Positions 7,815-16,551 of a stretch of DNA of 64,000 nt are shown here, in pieces. The notes below the pieces were generated by a model, which had not been told where the DNA came from, searched no databases, and saw only the letters and a program-made list of their open reading frames with translations. Every line of letters begins with the position of its first letter. Within the stretch, counting starts at the first letter, position 1. The stretch comes from Pseudorhodobacter turbinis (GTDB lineage Bacteria > Pseudomonadota > Alphaproteobacteria > Rhodobacterales > Rhodobacteraceae). The stretch lies in the NCBI RefSeq assembly GCF_005234135.1, contig NZ_CP039964.1, positions 1,555,001 to 1,619,000 on the forward strand, in the 5' to 3' direction. The position numbers and the translations under genes are program-made.

Positions 7815-8500
7815 CCCCGTTCCCGTATCTTTTCGCGCACCCGTTCCCAACCGCCGGGGCTGACGACAAAGGACAGCAAGAAACCGGCGAAAAAGCCCGA
7901 AAGCTCTGCCACCCAATCCCAGCCGCCGCCAAAGATCAGGCCAAACACCAGCTGGATACCCATCAACATGCCGATCAGCGAAAACGCGCGGTACTGGCTG
8001 GCCCCGCTGCCCGCGAGGTTGGTCCAAAGCAGAAAAGTAAACGCCCCGATCAACCCGTAGACCGCCGGATAGCCCCCGATCAGCGACGAATGGATGAAGG
8101 GCAGCGCGGTCATCATGCCCGCCCCTGCAAGGGTCGCGCCGAAAAACACCACCAGCACCGCCCAAGGGCGAAACACCTCGCCCACCATTTTGCCAAGGGC
8201 AAGCAGGAACACCACCACGAAAATCGCATGGGTAAAGCTGACATGCACAATGGGATAGGTGACCAGCCGCATCAGATGTTCAAGCGGGTAATAGTTATTG
8301 GCGATCATATCACGCATGAAATCGGGCGAGAAGGCAAATCGTTGCACCGCATCTTGCCGCCAGCCGACACCTTGTGCGCCCCCGACAACCCCCGCCGAGG
8401 CAAGGTTCATCACCACCTCCATCGCGATTATGGGCAGGGCCAGCAGCCACACAACAGCGGGCAACGGGTTGATCGGGGCGGCGTTCGGGTCTGTGTGCAT
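7811..8500 (-). CDS. Rhomboid-like membrane protein lacking protease residues (pseudoprotease)
   Basis: A 229 aa six-helix membrane protein with the rhomboid layout, including HVSFTHAIF in the second helix and a GxxAVYGLIG segment in the fourth. The catalytic serine position of the usual GxSGxxxG is Y144 (GGYPAVYG), the catalytic histidine of the last helix is E199 (AELSGFFAG), and the oxyanion asparagine is V95. It should therefore not be a protease; iRhoms and derlins are precedents for inactive rhomboids acting as chaperones or adaptors. It converges on the sugar transferase gene and diverges from trpS. The fold assignment is firm; the role is unknown. Confidence 0.85.
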   Translation of the reverse strand: MHTDPNAAPINPLPAVVWLLALPIIAMEVVMNLASAGVVGGAQGVGWRQDAVQRFAFSPDFMRDMIANNYYPLEHLMRLVTYPIVHVSFTHAIFVVVFLLALGKMVGEVFRPWAVLVVFFGATLAGAGMMTALPFIHSSLIGGYPAVYGLIGAFTFLLWTNLAGSGASQYRAFSLIGMLMGIQLVFGLIFGGGWDWVAELSGFFAGFLLSFVVSPGGWERVREKIRERG

Positions 8501-8586
8501 TCTACCTCATATCCGGGGCAATGATTGACGCCCCTTTGCGCCAAGGGTAAGCGAGTTACAACGCAGTTTCCAGATGGAGTATTCCC

Positions 8587-9633
8587 ATGGCCGAGCCGGT
8601 CCAAACGCCTCATGCCTTTCAACAGCGCATCTTCTCGGGGATCCAGCCTTCGGGCGGGTTGACCCTTGGCAATTATCTTGGCGCGCTAAAACGTTTTGCC
8701 GAAAAGCAGGATGAGGGGATCGAGACGGTTTACTGCCTTGTCGATATGCATGCGATCACCGTCTGGCAGGATCCGACCGGCCTGCGTCAACAAACACGCG
8801 AGGCGGCGGCGGCCTTTATTGCCTCGGGCGTTGATCCGAAACGTTCGATCCTGTTCAACCAAAGTCAGGTCAGCGCGCATGCCGAATTGGCGTGGATTTT
8901 CAACTGTGTGGCGCGGATGGGCTGGATGGGTCGCATGACCCAGTGGAAGGACAAGACCGCGGGCAAAAACACCGAAAATGCCTCGCTTGGGCTGTTTGCC
9001 TATCCGGCGCTGATGGCGGCCGATATTCTGGCCTATAAGGCCACGCATGTGCCGGTGGGCGACGACCAGAAACAGCATCTGGAGCTGTGCCGTGATATTG
9101 CGACCAAATTCAATAATGACTTCGGCGTGGATTTCTTTCCCATCACCGAGCCGATGATCGAAGGCGTCGCCACACGGGTGATGAGCCTGCGGGACGGCAG
9201 CAAAAAGATGTCTAAATCCGACCCTTCCGATCAAAGCCGCATCAACCTGACCGATGACGGCGACATGATCGCCAAAAAGATCAAGAAGGCCAAGACCGAT
9301 GCCGAACCCCTGCCAAGCGAGCTGGACGGACTTGCGGACCGGCCCGAGGCGCGCAATCTGGTAAATATCTATGCGGCTCTGGCGGGTATTTCGGCCGAAC
9401 AAGTCTTGACCGATCACGGCGGCGCGCAATTTGGCAGCTTCAAGCCCGCTTTGGCGGAACTGGCCGTTTCGGTGATGTCGCCGATCACCACCGAAATGAA
9501 CCGCTTGATGCAAGACCCGGCCGAGATTGACCGGATTTTGGGCGACGGTGCCCTGCGCGCCAATGCCATTGCCCGCCCGATCGTCGATGAGGTTTATGAT
9601 ATCGTTGGGATGATCCGGTCGCGGCAGGTTTAA
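8587..9633 (+). CDS. trpS: Tryptophanyl-tRNA synthetase
   Basis: Charges tRNA-Trp. The class I signatures are [13 protein letters not shown] (the TrpRS version of HIGH) and [10 protein letters not shown] (KMSKS); [17 protein letters not shown] lies between them and fits the subunit interface and substrate pocket. The 348 aa length is typical. It stands alone between the divergent rhomboid-like gene and the Hsp70-like gene 64 bp downstream. No tryptophan-rich leader or other control element was recognised upstream. Confidence 0.97.
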   Translation: MAEPVQTPHAFQQRIFSGIQPSGGLTLGNYLGALKRFAEKQDEGIETVYCLVDMHAITVWQDPTGLRQQTREAAAAFIASGVDPKRSILFNQSQVSAHAELAWIFNCVARMGWMGRMTQWKDKTAGKNTENASLGLFAYPALMAADILAYKATHVPVGDDQKQHLELCRDIATKFNNDFGVDFFPITEPMIEGVATRVMSLRDGSKKMSKSDPSDQSRINLTDDGDMIAKKIKKAKTDAEPLPSELDGLADRPEARNLVNIYAALAGISAEQVLTDHGGAQFGSFKPALAELAVSVMSPITTEMNRLMQDPAEIDRILGDGALRANAIARPIVDEVYDIVGMIRSRQV

Positions 9634-9697
9634 GCGCGGCCTTTACACCCCCGCCAAACCGCCCTAAACCCCGCGCCTTTCAAAAGGCAAAGGGCGC

Positions 9698-10957
9698 ATG
9701 ATGGAAATGGCAACGCAAGTTTGTGGCGTGGATTTCGGCACATCCAATTCCACCGTCTCTGTCATGGCGGGGGGCGCATCGCGGCTGATCGCGCTTGAGG
9801 GGGCGGCGACGACCATCCCCTCGGCCGTGTTTTGGGAAAGCGATGGTGGTGCGCCCGTCTTTGGCCGTGCCGCGATGGCCGCCTATACCGGCGGTGATGA
9901 TGGCCGGTTGATGCGCGGGCTGAAATCGGCGCTTGGGTCATCGCTGATCCATGAGAAGACCCGCGTGGGCAACCGCGCCTTGGCCTTTACCGAGATTTTG
10001 GGCCGCTTTTTCGGCCATCTGCGCGCGCAATTGGATGCGGTGCAGCCCGGCACGCGGCACGCCGTCCTGGGCCGCCCTGTGCATTTCGTGGATGACAACC
10101 CCGCAGGCGACCAAGCCGCCCAAGACGTGCTGGAAACCATCGCCCGCGCCAACGGCTTTGATCACATCGCCTTTCAGTTCGAACCTGTCGCGGCGGCGCT
10201 GCATTACGAATCAACCGTCACGGCCGAGGAACTGGTTCTGATCGTCGATATCGGTGGCGGTACATCGGATTTCTCAATCCTGCGCGTGTCACCCGAGGGC
10301 CGCAGCAAGGCAGACCGCGACGATGATATTTTGGCCAGCCACGGTATTCGCGTCGGCGGGACCGATTTTGACTGCCTGTTTTCTTTGGCACAGGTGATGC
10401 CACTGCTTGGCCTTGGTTCCTTGATCAACAAGGGCAAGACCCCGATGCCGCTGCATTATTACCATGATCTTGCGACATGGCACCGGATCAACTTTCTTTA
10501 TGCCGGTCGTGCGCTAACCGAGATCAAACAAATCCGCTATGATGCCGACGCGCCGGAACTGCTGGACCGCATGATGCATGTCATCGCCGAACGCCAAGGC
10601 CACGCCATCGCCATGGCGGTCGAGGCCGCCAAGATCGACCTTTCCGAAACGCTGGCCACCCCGATCCACCTGCAACAGATCATCGGCGCGGATGCGGGCG
10701 CAAGTCGGGGCATGTTTGATACGGCGGTGGAAAAGCCGGTTACGCGGATTGCACAAGCGATTGATGTGGTGTTGGCGCAGGCAGGGGTTGGCGCGGGACA
10801 GATCGGCACGGTGTTCATGACAGGCGGCTCGGCCAGCCTGCCGGTTTTGCAGGCGGCGGTGCGCGCGCGGCTGCCGGATGTGCGGGTTGCCCTGGGCGAT
10901 GTTTTGGGCAGCGTTGGCACCGGCCTTGCCCTTGATGCCGCCCGCAGGTTCGCCTGA
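9698..10957 (+). CDS. Hsp70-family ATPase, YegD-like
   Basis: The 419 aa protein has only the actin-like ATPase half of Hsp70: phosphate 1 loop GVDFGTSNSTVSVM, phosphate 2 loop IVDIGGGTSDFS and adenosine motif VFMTGGSASLP. There is no substrate-binding lid domain, which matches the YegD group of DnaK relatives. Function of that group is not established; it may be a chaperone-like or regulatory ATPase. Three Met codons lie close together (9698, 9701, 9707); I used the first, which follows AAGGG. It lies 55 bp upstream of an aminotransferase gene in the same direction. Confidence 0.9.
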   Translation: MMEMATQVCGVDFGTSNSTVSVMAGGASRLIALEGAATTIPSAVFWESDGGAPVFGRAAMAAYTGGDDGRLMRGLKSALGSSLIHEKTRVGNRALAFTEILGRFFGHLRAQLDAVQPGTRHAVLGRPVHFVDDNPAGDQAAQDVLETIARANGFDHIAFQFEPVAAALHYESTVTAEELVLIVDIGGGTSDFSILRVSPEGRSKADRDDDILASHGIRVGGTDFDCLFSLAQVMPLLGLGSLINKGKTPMPLHYYHDLATWHRINFLYAGRALTEIKQIRYDADAPELLDRMMHVIAERQGHAIAMAVEAAKIDLSETLATPIHLQQIIGADAGASRGMFDTAVEKPVTRIAQAIDVVLAQAGVGAGQIGTVFMTGGSASLPVLQAAVRARLPDVRVALGDVLGSVGTGLALDAARRFA

Positions 10958-11012
10958 CTGGACGAGGTGACGGATTGCTGCTTTAACAGTCCCAACATCG
11001 AAAGGGTACCCA

Positions 11013-11879
11013 ATGGTAATCGGCACAAATATCCGCACCTATTTCAACGGCAAGTGGCATGAGGGCGACATCCCCGTTATGCGCGCCGCCGATCACGGGA
11101 TCTGGCAGGGGTCGTCGATCTTTGACGGCGCGCGGTTCTTTGATGGCGTGGCGCCGGATCTGGCAAACCACTGTGCCCGCGCTAACCGTTCGGCCAAGGC
11201 GCTGATGATCACCCCTACGGTTGAGGGGGATGAGATGGTGGCGATTGTCCGCGAGGGCCTGCGTGCCTATGGCCCCTCGCAAGCGGTTTATATCCGGCCA
11301 ATGTACTGGGCGCTGGATGGCTCCGAGCTGGGGGTTGCGCCCAAAGAAGGCTCTACCGGGTTTGCGATCTCGCTTGAACAGGTGCCAATGCCCAGCTTTG
11401 ACAATGCCACCACCCTGACCCGCACCCGTTTCCGCCGTCCGGTGCTGGAGGATAACGTTTGCAACGCCAAGGCGGGCTGTCTTTACCCCAATAACGCGCG
11501 GATGCTGGTAGAGGCAAAATCCAAGGGCTTTGCCAACGCGCTGGTGGGCGATGCGATGGGCAATGTGGCCGAAACCGCAACGGCCAATGTGTTCATGGTC
11601 AAGGATGGCGTGGCCTATACCCCGATTGCCAATGGCACCTTCCTGTCGGGCATCACCCGCGCGCGTCATATCGCCAACCTGCGCGCCGATGGCCTTGAGG
11701 TGGTGGAAACCGTGCTGGGCTTTGATGATTTCCACGGCGCGGATGAGGTGTTCCTATCGGGCAACTTCGCCAAGGTTACCCCCGTCAAAGCCTTTGACGA
11801 CACCACATATGCAACCGGCCCGATCACCCGCCGCGCGTGGCAATTGTATATGGATTGGGCGCATAGCGAAGGCAATTAA
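11013..11879 (+). CDS. Class IV (branched-chain type) aminotransferase
   Basis: A 288 aa pyridoxal-phosphate enzyme of fold type IV. The Schiff-base lysine is in NVCNAKAGCLYPNN, the phosphate-binding segment is NVAETATANVF, and the second cofactor loop is FLSGITRARH. Family members transaminate branched-chain amino acids or D-amino acids. A second, more IlvE-like enzyme lies at 31106, so this one may have a different substrate preference; I therefore give no gene symbol. A universal stress protein gene follows 74 bp later. Confidence 0.9.
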   Translation: MVIGTNIRTYFNGKWHEGDIPVMRAADHGIWQGSSIFDGARFFDGVAPDLANHCARANRSAKALMITPTVEGDEMVAIVREGLRAYGPSQAVYIRPMYWALDGSELGVAPKEGSTGFAISLEQVPMPSFDNATTLTRTRFRRPVLEDNVCNAKAGCLYPNNARMLVEAKSKGFANALVGDAMGNVAETATANVFMVKDGVAYTPIANGTFLSGITRARHIANLRADGLEVVETVLGFDDFHGADEVFLSGNFAKVTPVKAFDDTTYATGPITRRAWQLYMDWAHSEGN

Positions 11880-11953
11880 CCCGCCCCACACCTTCGGACT
11901 TGTCAGCCGAGGGGCAAATGCTGCAATATCTGCCGGTAACTTCGGGGAACAAG

Positions 11954-12409
11954 ATGCGCAAGTTTATGGTGGTGCTGGATGACAGCCGCGAATGTCTGAA
12001 CGCGATGCGTTTTGCGGCCCTTAGGGCTGCGCGTACTGGTGCGGGGGTTCAGATCCTATCCGTTATTCCGCCAGAGGAGTTTCAGCACTGGATGGGCGTT
12101 GCCGACCTGATGCGTGCCGAGGCCCGTGAACGGATCGAGGCGCATTTTGAGGTGTTTGCAAAGTGGATGCGCGACAAACAGGGCGTGAATCCCGAGCTGG
12201 TCATCCGTGAAGGCGACCCGCTGACCGAGATTCTGGCCCAGATCAATGATGATCCGGAAGTCGGAATTCTGGTTCTCGGCGCGGGGCATGATAAATCCGG
12301 CCCCGGGCCATTGGTGTCTCAACTCAGCCGCAGTTCGGGCGGGTTGCCGGTGCCAATCACGATTGTACCGGGTGAGATGTCCAAAGAGCGGCTGGAAAGA
12401 ATTACCTAA
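11954..12409 (+). CDS. Universal stress protein (UspA family)
   Basis: A 151 aa single-domain Usp with the starting strand KFMVVLDDSRECLNAM, the second half IREGDPLTEILAQI, and the strand-loop GILVLGAGHDKSGPGP close to the nucleotide site. The canonical ATP-binding Gx2Gx9G(S/T) loop is only partly kept. I chose the ATG at 11954 because it directly begins the first beta strand; the frame is open from 11900. A different Usp is encoded at 15908-16321. An inverted repeat separates the gene from the converging aldehyde dehydrogenase gene. Confidence 0.88.
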   Translation: MRKFMVVLDDSRECLNAMRFAALRAARTGAGVQILSVIPPEEFQHWMGVADLMRAEARERIEAHFEVFAKWMRDKQGVNPELVIREGDPLTEILAQINDDPEVGILVLGAGHDKSGPGPLVSQLSRSSGGLPVPITIVPGEMSKERLERIT

Positions 12410-12460
12410 GCCCCCCGACCAACATCACAAGACCAACCCTAACGATAGGTCCGCGGCAGC

Positions 12461-12495
12461 GCCGTTTTAGGGGGCTCGATGCCTCCTAAAACGGC
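12461..12495. terminator. Inverted repeat between convergent genes
   Basis: GCCGTTTTAGG at 12461-12471 is matched exactly by CCTAAAACGGC at 12485-12495 around a short loop. It lies between the Usp gene and the stop of the aldehyde dehydrogenase gene. There is no T run on either side, so it may be a bidirectional 3'-end hairpin rather than a classic terminator. Confidence 0.6.
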
Positions 12496-12503
12496 TACCC
12501 CCC

Positions 12504-13949
12504 TTACTCGGCGTCGGAATCCCAACCGGAAATGGCTTTTGCTTCCAAAAACTCTTCCAGCCCCCAGTGACCACCCTCACGCGCGCGGCCGGATGATTTC
12601 ACCCCACCAAAGGGCGCACCGGCCCCGCGGGGTTGGCCGTTCATCTCAACCATACCCGCACGGAGTTTGCGGGCCAAACGATTGCGGCGTTTCCCATCCG
12701 AGGATTGCACATAGTTCGTCAGCCCGTAGGGCGTGTCATTAGCGATGTGCACACCGTCTTCCTCGGTTTCAAACGGGATGATCGACAGCACCGGACCAAA
12801 GATTTCTTCGCGCTCGATTGTCATCCCCGGTTTCACATCGGCAAAGACCGTCGGGCGCACGTAAAAGCCCTTGTTCATCCCCTCGGGCAAGCCCGGACCA
12901 CCGGCAACCAGCCGCGCGCCCTCATCAATACCCTTCTGGATATAGCTTTGAATCTGGTCCCACTGACGGCGGTTCACCACCGGCCCGATGTGCGCGCCCT
13001 CTTCCGATGCGGGGCCAACCTTGACGGCATTCGCCACCTCAGTCGCAATTTCCACCGCCTTGTCGTAATAGCTGCGCTCTACCAGCATCCGGCTGGGCGC
13101 ATTGCACGACTGGCCAGAGTTGTTCATCATATGCAGCACACCACGTTTCACTGCGGATTCGTCAGCATCCGCAAAGATCATGTTGGCGCCTTTGCCACCC
13201 AATTCAAGCGTCACACGCTTCATGGTTTCTGCCGCAGCAATGGAAATCGCACGGCCCGCGCGGGTCGATCCGGTGAAAGAGATCATCTCAACATCGGGAT
13301 GGCTCGAAAGCTGGCTGCCAACGCCCACACCATCGCCGTTCACAAGGTTGAACACGCCCGCAGGCACGCCCGCATCATGACAGAATTCGGCAAAGAGCAT
13401 CGACGACAGCGGGCTTTCCTCGGATGGTTTAAGCACACAGGTACAGCCCGCCAACAGCGCCGGAATCACCTTCAGCGTCACTTGGTTCATCGGCCAGTTC
13501 CACGGCGTGATAAGGGCCACGACGCCGATCGGCTCCATCGAGATCCGGTCATTCGGGGCGTGGGGGCCAAGCGGGCGAATCCATTCCATCTCATCAAAAG
13601 CGGTCAGAAAGTTTTGCGTGTGCCATGGCAAAACAGGCGCCTGACTGCCGCGCGCCAAATCAATCGGTGCACCCATCTCAAGGCTGATTGCCTGCGCCAT
13701 TTCCTCGGCACGGGCCTCATATTGGGCCAGAATACCTGCAACCGCTTTGCGACGTTCAGCAGGCGGGGTGACGGACCAGCTTTCAAATGCGGTTTTTGCG
13801 GCGGCGACGGCGGCATCGGTATCGGCCTGCGCGCCAAGCGAGATTACGGCGCAAGGCTCCTCGTTGGAGGGGTTGATCACCTCACAGTCATTCGCGGTCG
13901 ACGGGGCGACCCATGCGCCATTGATATAGAACTTGCGTTTGTCGAGCAT
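12504..13949 (-). CDS. Aldehyde dehydrogenase family protein
   Basis: Oxidises an aldehyde to the acid with NAD(P)+. The 481 aa protein has the NAD-site ALITPWNWPMNQVTLKVIPA, the catalytic glutamate in VTLELGGKGANM, and the nucleophilic cysteine in NNSGQSCNAPSRM. The C-terminal GGVKSSGRAREGG motif is also standard. I chose the ATG at 13949 (MLDKRKFYINGAW), preceded by an AGGAGG ribosome site; the frame is open to 14036. It diverges from the peroxiredoxin gene, and both could serve detoxification. Substrate cannot be told from sequence. Confidence 0.94.
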   Translation of the reverse strand: MLDKRKFYINGAWVAPSTANDCEVINPSNEEPCAVISLGAQADTDAAVAAAKTAFESWSVTPPAERRKAVAGILAQYEARAEEMAQAISLEMGAPIDLARGSQAPVLPWHTQNFLTAFDEMEWIRPLGPHAPNDRISMEPIGVVALITPWNWPMNQVTLKVIPALLAGCTCVLKPSEESPLSSMLFAEFCHDAGVPAGVFNLVNGDGVGVGSQLSSHPDVEMISFTGSTRAGRAISIAAAETMKRVTLELGGKGANMIFADADESAVKRGVLHMMNNSGQSCNAPSRMLVERSYYDKAVEIATEVANAVKVGPASEEGAHIGPVVNRRQWDQIQSYIQKGIDEGARLVAGGPGLPEGMNKGFYVRPTVFADVKPGMTIEREEIFGPVLSIIPFETEEDGVHIANDTPYGLTNYVQSSDGKRRNRLARKLRAGMVEMNGQPRGAGAPFGGVKSSGRAREGGHWGLEEFLEAKAISGWDSDAE

Positions 13950-14138
13950 TACAGCCTCCTGAATTTCCTGCCGCACCGTGGCACCGGAAACGCGCAACCG
14001 CAAGCCTTGCGCGAAAGAGCGACACCTCACCATCATGCGAGCCCTGTTTCTTTTTGCCGCGCCCCCCTGCTTGGGGGGTGTAAATATGCGCGCGCTGGCA
14101 TATGTCTTGGGTAACCAAGACCAAAGATGGAGAAATAC

Positions 14139-14795
14139 ATGTCAGTTCGTATCAACGATATCGCGCCGGATTTCACCGCCGACAGCACCGCCGGCAAGCT
14201 TAACCTCCATGAGTGGATCGGTGACAGCTATGCCATCCTCTTTAGCCACCCGCGCGATTTTACGCCGGTTTGCACCACCGAATTCGGTGCCGTCGCCCAG
14301 CTTGCGGCAGAATTTGCCAAGCGGAACACCAAGGTTATGGGTGTCTCGGTCGATTCGGTTGAAGAGCATGTAAAGTGGAAAAACGACATCGCCGCCGTTG
14401 CCGGCGCGCCTGCGGATTTCCCGATCATCGATGATACATCGCTGACCGTATCCAAGGCGTTTGACATGCTGCCCGCCGATTACTACCTGCCCGGCGCTGA
14501 CCGCACACCTGCCAATACCGCGACCGTGCGCGCCGTCTATATCATCGGGCCGGACAAGAAAATTCGCCTGACAATGACCTATCCAATGTCCGTAGGCCGC
14601 AACTTTGCCGAGATTTTGCGTGCTTTGGACGCGGTTCAGGCCACCGATGGCGCACCGATTGCCACGCCGGCCAACTGGCTTCCGGGTGAGGATGTGATCG
14701 TCGCCCTGTCGCTGGATGATAAAGCGGCCGAGGAAAAGTTCGGCAAGCTCGACATCAAGCTGCCTTACCTACGCTACGCCAAAGCGCCGAAATAA
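14139..14795 (+). CDS. 1-Cys peroxiredoxin (Prx6 type)
   Basis: A 218 aa thiol peroxidase that reduces hydrogen peroxide and organic hydroperoxides in the cytoplasm. The peroxidatic cysteine is C45 in DFTPVCTTEFG; the Prx6-type C-terminal extension (RALDAVQATDG onward) is present. No resolving cysteine is visible, so an external thiol such as glutathione must complete the cycle. The ATG at 14139 has GGAGA 5 bp upstream; an in-frame ATG at 14127 overlaps that site. A strong hairpin follows the stop. Confidence 0.95.
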   Translation: MSVRINDIAPDFTADSTAGKLNLHEWIGDSYAILFSHPRDFTPVCTTEFGAVAQLAAEFAKRNTKVMGVSVDSVEEHVKWKNDIAAVAGAPADFPIIDDTSLTVSKAFDMLPADYYLPGADRTPANTATVRAVYIIGPDKKIRLTMTYPMSVGRNFAEILRALDAVQATDGAPIATPANWLPGEDVIVALSLDDKAAEEKFGKLDIKLPYLRYAKAPK

Positions 14796-14801
14796 GCGAT
14801 C

Positions 14802-14825
14802 CGGCCCCCGCGCAACCGGGGGCCG
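14802..14825 (+). terminator. Terminator hairpin after the peroxiredoxin gene
   Basis: CGGCCCCCG at 14802-14810 pairs with CGGGGGCCG at 14817-14825 around a six-base loop, 6 bp after the stop codon. A loosely T-rich stretch (TTTCGCTTT) follows. Confidence 0.7.
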
Positions 14826-14951
14826 CACGTTTCGCTTTCCTTTTGCGCCAATTCCGCCTATATCCACGCGGTCCCGACCCGTTCGGGGCACCAAGGGCCT
14901 TGCTGGACGACATCCCGGCCTGTGCCGTCACAATTCACAATGGAGAACCCG

Positions 14952-15221
14952 ATGTCGATTACGCCAGAAGAAAAAGCCCGCCTGATCAAAGAATACGCAA
15001 CCAAAGAAGGCGACACCGGTTCGCCCGAAGTACAGGTTGCCATTCTGACCTCGCGCATCACGACCTTGACCGAACACTTCAAGGGCCACAAAAAGGATAA
15101 CCATTCCCGCCGTGGTCTGTTGATGATGGTTGCTCAGCGCCGCAAGCTGCTGGACTACACCAAAGGCAAAGACGATGCGCGCTATCAGTCGCTGATCAAG
15201 CGTCTGGGCATCCGCCGCTAA
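14952..15221 (+). CDS. rpsO: 30S ribosomal protein S15
   Basis: An 89 aa primary-binding protein of the 30S subunit that contacts 16S rRNA and the bridge to 23S rRNA. The family signature ([15 protein letters not shown], then [19 protein letters not shown]) and length match exactly. The ATG at 14952 is preceded by GGAGA; earlier in-frame starts would add an unconserved leader. In many bacteria rpsO directly precedes pnp; here two genes on different strands separate them, with pnp about 1.3 kb downstream. Confidence 0.98.
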   Translation: MSITPEEKARLIKEYATKEGDTGSPEVQVAILTSRITTLTEHFKGHKKDNHSRRGLLMMVAQRRKLLDYTKGKDDARYQSLIKRLGIRR

Positions 15222-15248
15222 GGCCGGACCCAACAAAGAATACCTCAG

Positions 15249-15275
15249 CGCCCGTGTCCCAGACGCGGGCGTTTT
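15249..15275 (+). terminator. Rho-independent terminator of rpsO
   Basis: CGCCCGTGTC at 15249-15258 pairs with GACGCGGGCG at 15262-15271 (one wobble pair) and TTTT follows at once. Confidence 0.85.
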
Positions 15276-15377
15276 GGTTTGTGCCGGTATGGTTCACCAT
15301 GTCACACGACACACACTTTGGAACGAAAACCCGGTTCGGGCGTTGTACCCACAACGAAACGAAATGGAGGTTTCATC

Positions 15378-15857
15378 ATGACAGATCTGAAAAACGAATT
15401 CTGGGACCGAATAGAGGACGTGCGCACAGCGATGCTGGGCGTCAAAGGCCAAGGTCGTTTGGTCGCGATGTCACCTCGGGTTGACGACGATATGCCGGGG
15501 CACGTGTGGTTCATCACCGCCAAAGGAACCGATTTGGCCAAAGCCACGGCAAATGGCCCCTGTGATGCGCGGCTTGTGGTCTCTAGCGACAGCGAGGGGC
15601 TATATGCCGATGTGGATGGCAAATTGACCCATTCCACCGACCGCGAAGCCCTAGATGAAACCTGGAGCTTTGTCGCCGATGCGTGGTTCGAGGGCGGCAA
15701 GGCCGATCCGGATGTCCACCTCCTCCGCTTCACGCCCCGGCAGGCAGAGGTTTCCGTGACAGCCACCAACAGCTTGAACTTCTTTTACGAGATGGCAAAG
15801 GCCAAGCTAGCCGACGAAAAGCCAAATCTTGGCGCACAGGGGCTGGTGACCTTCTAA
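15378..15857 (+). CDS. Pyridoxamine 5'-phosphate oxidase family (general-stress-26-like) protein
   Basis: The 159 aa protein has the split-barrel flavin-binding fold of the general stress protein 26 group: WDRIEDVRTAMLGVKGQGRL at the start, a HVWFITAKGTDLAKA strand pair and the C-terminal NSLNFFYEMAKAKLAD helix. Family members bind FMN, FAD or F420 and their physiological reactions are mostly unknown. The ATG at 15378 has GGAGG at 15366-15370. An inverted repeat separates it from the converging Usp gene, a pairing that suggests a stress theme but proves nothing. Confidence 0.88.
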   Translation: MTDLKNEFWDRIEDVRTAMLGVKGQGRLVAMSPRVDDDMPGHVWFITAKGTDLAKATANGPCDARLVVSSDSEGLYADVDGKLTHSTDREALDETWSFVADAWFEGGKADPDVHLLRFTPRQAEVSVTATNSLNFFYEMAKAKLADEKPNLGAQGLVTF

Positions 15858-15862
15858 GGACC

Positions 15863-15900
15863 CGAAGACCGCCCAAGCCAACAGGCCCGCGCGGTCTTCG
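15863..15900. terminator. Bidirectional hairpin between convergent stress genes
   Basis: CGAAGACCGC at 15863-15872 and GCGGTCTTCG at 15891-15900 are exact inverted copies around an 18-base loop, between the stop codons of the flavin-fold protein and the Usp. Confidence 0.65.
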
Positions 15901-15907
15901 CGATCAA

Positions 15908-16321
15908 TCAGCGGACAACGAAAACCGATATGGTTGCGTGTGATGCAAGGTATCCCGCATTTGATGAAAAGAAATACTCGGCAAAGCCGGGCACGTGGCT
16001 TGCCATAACAATCAGGTCAACCCCGAGCGCCTTGGCGGCATTCTTCAGCAGATTATCAAGATCAACCGAAGGATCATGGCTAATCTCGGCATGCGGCGCC
16101 AATGTCACGCCAAGTATGGCGGAACGTTCCTTCGCAAAGGCGGCAAGCTTCTCGGTAAATTCCGCTGGTGTGCGCGAAACCTCGTTCGGCACGGTCTGCC
16201 CGACGCCAACGACAGTTACCTTCGCGCCGTAAAGTTTTGCCATATCGACAGCCACTGCCAAGGCTTTGTCGGTTTGGTCGACCTGCGCCAGATTTACCGG
16301 AATCATAATGTTCGAATACAT
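15908..16321 (-). CDS. Universal stress protein (UspA family)
   Basis: A 137 aa Usp with the first strand NIMIPVNLAQ, the helix DKALAVAVDMAKLYGAKV, and the nucleotide-loop region VDLIVMASHVPGFAEYFFSSNAG. This resembles the group whose members keep an ATP-binding GSxxxxxxxxxSN motif in altered form. The ATG at 16321 has GGAGA upstream (on the minus strand); the frame extends further without homology. The gene is divergent from pnp with a 230 bp gap. Confidence 0.88.
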   Translation of the reverse strand: MYSNIMIPVNLAQVDQTDKALAVAVDMAKLYGAKVTVVGVGQTVPNEVSRTPAEFTEKLAAFAKERSAILGVTLAPHAEISHDPSVDLDNLLKNAAKALGVDLIVMASHVPGFAEYFFSSNAGYLASHATISVFVVR

Positions 16322-16507
16322 GCTGTTCTCCTTCATTTCTGCCTTCACCCTAACATACATCCCACGGGCTGCGCTTTGCCATGGATCAAGCCCACCCCTT
16401 CCCAAACGCCTTGTTTTCCTGTAAGGGCGACACATCTGTGACGTGAAGGCCTGCCCTCGGCCGCATGCAAAGGATAGAGGGCGGCGGCAATGGGGCCGCT
16501 ATGCAAC

Positions 16508-16535
16508 GGGGGGCCCGGAACGCCGGGATGCCCCC
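16508..16535 (+). promoter_or_regulatory. GC-rich hairpin in the pnp leader
   Basis: GGGGGG at 16508-16513 and CCCGG at 16514-16518 face CCGGG (16523-16527) and CCCCC (16531-16535) around an AACG tetraloop, with one small bulge. It ends 16 bases before the pnp start. In enterobacteria a pnp leader hairpin is cut by RNase III and mediates autocontrol; a similar role is inferred here. Confidence 0.5.
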
Positions 16536-16551
16536 ATATAGGAAACGATGA

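Noticed and set aside
12633..14114. Plus-strand frame of 493 codons across the aldehyde dehydrogenase
   Set aside because: The minus-strand protein has all catalytic motifs; the plus-strand product is His/Arg-rich and unlike any family.
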